Source of the DNA: Angiostrongylus vasorum
Lineage: Eukaryota; Nematoda; Chromadorea; Rhabditida; Metastrongylidae
Direction: 5' to 3'
Length of the DNA: 64,000 nucleotides
NCBI GenBank assembly: GCA_018806985.1
Contig: JADANN010000005.1
Location: 1-64,000, forward strand
Shown: positions 61,089-64,000 of the stretch, one piece after another
How the letters are laid out: each line of letters begins with the position of its first letter
Numbering within the stretch: the stretch's first letter is position 1
Notes under the pieces: generated by a model
The model's input: the letters and a program-made list of their open reading frames with translations, nothing else
What the model was told of the DNA's origin: nothing
Database searches by the model: none
Program-made: the position numbers and the translations under genes

Positions 61089-63212
61089 TATTGAGTCCAG
61101 TTGAGAACGATCGAAACGTTTCGTCACTCGGAGAGAGAGAATCGGTGTCCGGTAATGATCGATTCTGCAATCCGTCAACCATCGAACACCTCTTCTGGGT
61201 CCGACTTGAAATTTTAAAACCAAAATTCTTTCGCTATTGATAAGGAGATTTTGTAGTTTTTTCAACTTGTATATTCTCATCAGAAGGTGCCATAAAGTAC
61301 GATTATTGTCAATAACGACTTATTTTCTTACGTAATCCATTCCAACATTCATATGAATATCTACTGTTGAAGCAATGACATCCTCGATACTCCTTGCCTA
61401 CGGGTTTATTTTTTAGCGCAAACATATGTTGACAATCCTCAAAAAAATGTGAAGTTCGTATGTTGAATTCATTATCTCGTTATATTCTCGCTAAGAAGTT
61501 TATCACATCCTATTTGCATACTTGTACAGTTTACGGTAGGTGGTACTGTGGTTGCTATATGAATAGATTGCTGAGCTTGTATTCATTCAACTCTTGAGCT
61601 TAACACCCCATTTGATACCGGTGCATCACTCGTCATCAACTAGATTGTTTCATGATTCCTTTTTTCGTTATTTAGCAATGAATATGTATAATTCACTTAT
61701 ATTGTATTCATCGGGCAAGGCTTTTCTTTAGATGCATTATTTAAGTTAAAATTCGAACACGTCAACAAGAGAGGAAATTGGTCACGACAATAATATAACA
61801 CTTTGATGTATTACTACATTCGAAGCATGGAGTTTTCGCAATCGTGCGAACTATCACTGGAATATAAATGTCTGAATTATGGCACAATATAGTTAAGATC
61901 CAGTAGAACAGCCAAATGACGAATCATATAAGGTTGAACTTTACCAGTGCACTGCACGGTGCCTACAGATTACTGACAGTCCCAGACTGTCTCTCTGAGG
62001 CATTACTTTTCAACTGGGAATGATTCTTTTTAAAATAACTTTCGGTACCTAAATATGTGTTTTAATTTTCTTTCTACCAAATAACATGTATAGTGATGTA
62101 TATTTGATAGAAGGACAATGCAGAGAGCGTTTGACTTGATCAGTATTTACGTGATACGTCGTACATTCGGTTTCACTGATACGATACAGAAGGCTCAAAT
62201 CAAGCATTTCGTAGAAGAACGATAATTTAAAGCGCTTGTAGCGCAGTGGTAAGAGGTGCATTGTAATACACATGTGTTCTGTTCGTTAGTTCGGTGGCGA
62301 ATAAACCTTTTATAACAAACTCATGTTAGCTGAGTAATCTAAGATCTTAAGAACTTGACATGTAAGTAGAACACCTAAACAGGATGCACTTTTTGAAAAT
62401 GTTAACGGAGAAAAGCACACTCGTACGATGTTCTTCTTCACTTGCTAACACCTCAACATTCAGGACTTCCGTGCATAACGAAAAGCATAGTGCGCTATAA
62501 TTTTTTAACCTGTTTTGCTCTTACTGCCTCGCTGAAGGAGGGATCATCTGCCATGCGCTCGAGCAGGGTTCGATTGCCGCAATCTACTAGTTGTACTGCT
62601 GCTGGGAACTAGTGGTAGTTGTTTGTCGTTCACTGGCTCTCCACCCTGGTTCTTTATTATTCCTTAGCTCGTACGTTAAGCTTGAAAGGGAAACTCACAA
62701 CTGTGAGTTATCCATAAAATCGATTTTCAAGTTTTTTGTCATGTCTGGTTATTTGTTCACTAGAAAGCAAAATGTTGAATGCTTGGAACTACTTTCTGGA
62801 AGTTTTTCGTTCTACATGTCGTAAAATGTTGAATGTGAGGTGGCTGAAGCAATTTTGAATTGATGTTTTCGATGGTTTCGATTCGACCGACGGTTGTTCA
62901 ATAACTGCAAATAGAATTTTCTAGACCAACCTTTCTGAGTGAGAACAACGTGAAAGTCTGTGGTATTGATGTAGTTATATCGCATTATGGACGTTTGGCA
63001 CACGTTAAGCAGCATCTAGAGCTCCTATGGCCGCTTCTGTCTTAATTGAATCGGGGTCTTCTTCAAATCCATAAAAGCTAGATAGATACCTGTATCGAGT
63101 CTTTTTTCCTAAAACACAGTACACAGAACGGACAGGAGCCGTCGAAGTCAGATATACAACAAGTTTTTTGGCGATGGAGGATTTCTAATGATTAATTATA
63201 TTCTATCCTCCC
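61089..63212. other. Unassigned region with tRNA-like fragments
   Basis: No coding exons recognised. Near 62235 GCGCTTGTAGCGCAGTGGTA is a good A-box match, but the downstream B box is poor. Near 62563 GCAGGGTTCGATTGCCGC is a good B-box match without a clear A box upstream. Both are more likely SINE heads or relics than functional tRNA genes because no cloverleaf closes. Confidence 0.35.
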
Positions 63213-63592
63213 AACGGTTTACCGCCTCATCGTGGCTGGAAGGTGTTCCTGGGTGTAGGACTGCGATGTACAGCGGGGGGATTCGTCCTCCCGGCAGGGT
63301 CTCCCAATCTGATAAGGAGCCCCGCCTTTCAACCAGGAAGCCTAGCTAAGAGTAAACCGATACCAGGCCCCACCACCCTACTGGTAACAAAGTCGCATGG
63401 TGACAAATCTCCTTCTGATCCGCAAAGGCTGCGACTGCTTGTGGTGGTGACGACCTGGCGCAGTTTGGCAAGCTGATCTCGGGATTCCAGGGAAGCACAA
63501 TGGTTCAGCATATCTCCGAAAAATGGTGATTATGCTGGGGCCCGCACAACTAGTGATGACGGGCCGTTCAAGTATCAAGTAAGTAATTATAT
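63213..63592 (-). repeat. Family B dispersed repeat, full-length copy
   Basis: Begins on the minus strand at TTACTTACTTGATACTTG (a one-base loss in GGATAC), continues through CCCAGCATAATCACC and the CAAGCAGTCGCAGCC block, and ends at CCACGATGAGGCGGTAAACC near 63213. Confidence 0.85.
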
Positions 63593-63839
63593 TCTATACT
63601 TGCAATAAAGAAATAGGCAAAGAATCAGTGTCGACGAAACATTTACATTCCACTTAAGCCTGATCCTATGTTGACGTTTTTAATTCAAGTACTTATATAA
63701 AGTGTGTGCTTCACTTTGAATGCATAGAAGACTTAAAACGATTGTTTTCTGTTACTGCTTCAATCAGAAAAGCCGTTAAGGTTATGAGCATATCAAGATA
63801 TCCCTGAGACATCAGTTTGCTGCAATAGATTAGATTACA

Positions 63840-63925
63840 GCAAACAAACAAGCAACAAATAGCGAGGAACAAACAACAAAGAATAAACGACGACGACGAG
63901 TACAACGACAACAACGACAACAAAA
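63840..63925 (+). repeat. Low-complexity CAA/CGA-rich tract
   Basis: AC-rich triplet-like sequence with CAAACAAACAAGCAACAAAT, then ACGACGACGACGAG and ACAACGACAACAACGACAAC. This is a degenerate microsatellite with no coding signal. Confidence 0.7.
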
Positions 63926-64000
63926 GATTCGATACCAACCTCGCGTTAGCTCAACAAGGGTGGCTCGTAAGAATATATATATTTCGTACATTGCCTTTTA

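Noticed and set aside
1..64000. CRISPR array, bacterial operon or viral insertion
   Set aside because: No regularly spaced short repeats, no run of long uninterrupted co-directional genes and no viral hallmark protein were seen; recognised genes are intron-rich and animal-like.

Overview
This window looks like nuclear DNA of a nematode, most likely a clade V strongylid of the hookworm type. The signs are AT-rich DNA with low gene density, exons split by introns that usually start GTAAG/GTGAG and end TTTNCAG, two recognisable metazoan genes of nematode type, and many worn RTE-type non-LTR retrotransposons and tRNA-derived SINEs. Genus is inferred from general knowledge of repeat style and is not proven. 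Only two protein genes could be assembled exon by exon. The rest is repeats, unassigned open frames and non-coding DNA.

Layout. 1-9.3 kb: no recognised gene; SINE copies and copies of a ~385-bp dispersed repeat (called family B here). 9.3-35.8 kb: a very large inverted duplication. The left arm (about 9340-15190) is almost a perfect reverse complement of the right arm (about 29918-35775). The ~14.7-kb interior holds two outward-facing diverged RTE remnants (15.19-17.18 kb minus, 27.94-29.92 kb plus), a 620-bp tandem duplication (19171-20410), a second shorter inverted pair (about 21.0-22.1 and 26.6-27.7 kb), a fold-back MITE-like element (24.5-24.8 kb) and RTE endonuclease and C-terminal fragments (25.7-26.7 kb). 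36.3-39.0 kb: a full-length SINE, then a five-exon UNC-93-like membrane protein gene on the minus strand. 40-45.8 kb: family B, another RTE relic, two SINEs and small unassigned frames. 45.8-50.1 kb: apparently empty. 50.1-61.1 kb: a 14-exon plus-strand gene for an FGFRL1-like receptor (signal peptide, three Ig domains, one membrane span, proline-rich tail), with possible antisense exons inside its 4.9-kb first intron. 61.1-64 kb: no recognised gene; tRNA-like sequence and one family B copy.

The two assembled genes are not obviously linked: one is a multi-pass UNC-93 family protein, known in C. elegans for regulating two-pore potassium channels, the other an FGF-receptor-like surface protein without a kinase domain. 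The main structural result is the inverted duplication, whose near-identity falls away inside a SINE at its outer edge and inside RTE sequence at its inner edge. The assembly appears to contain homopolymer length errors: arm copies differ at A/T runs, and the FGFRL1-like gene has one frame break in an A5 run. These affect how broken frames should be read.
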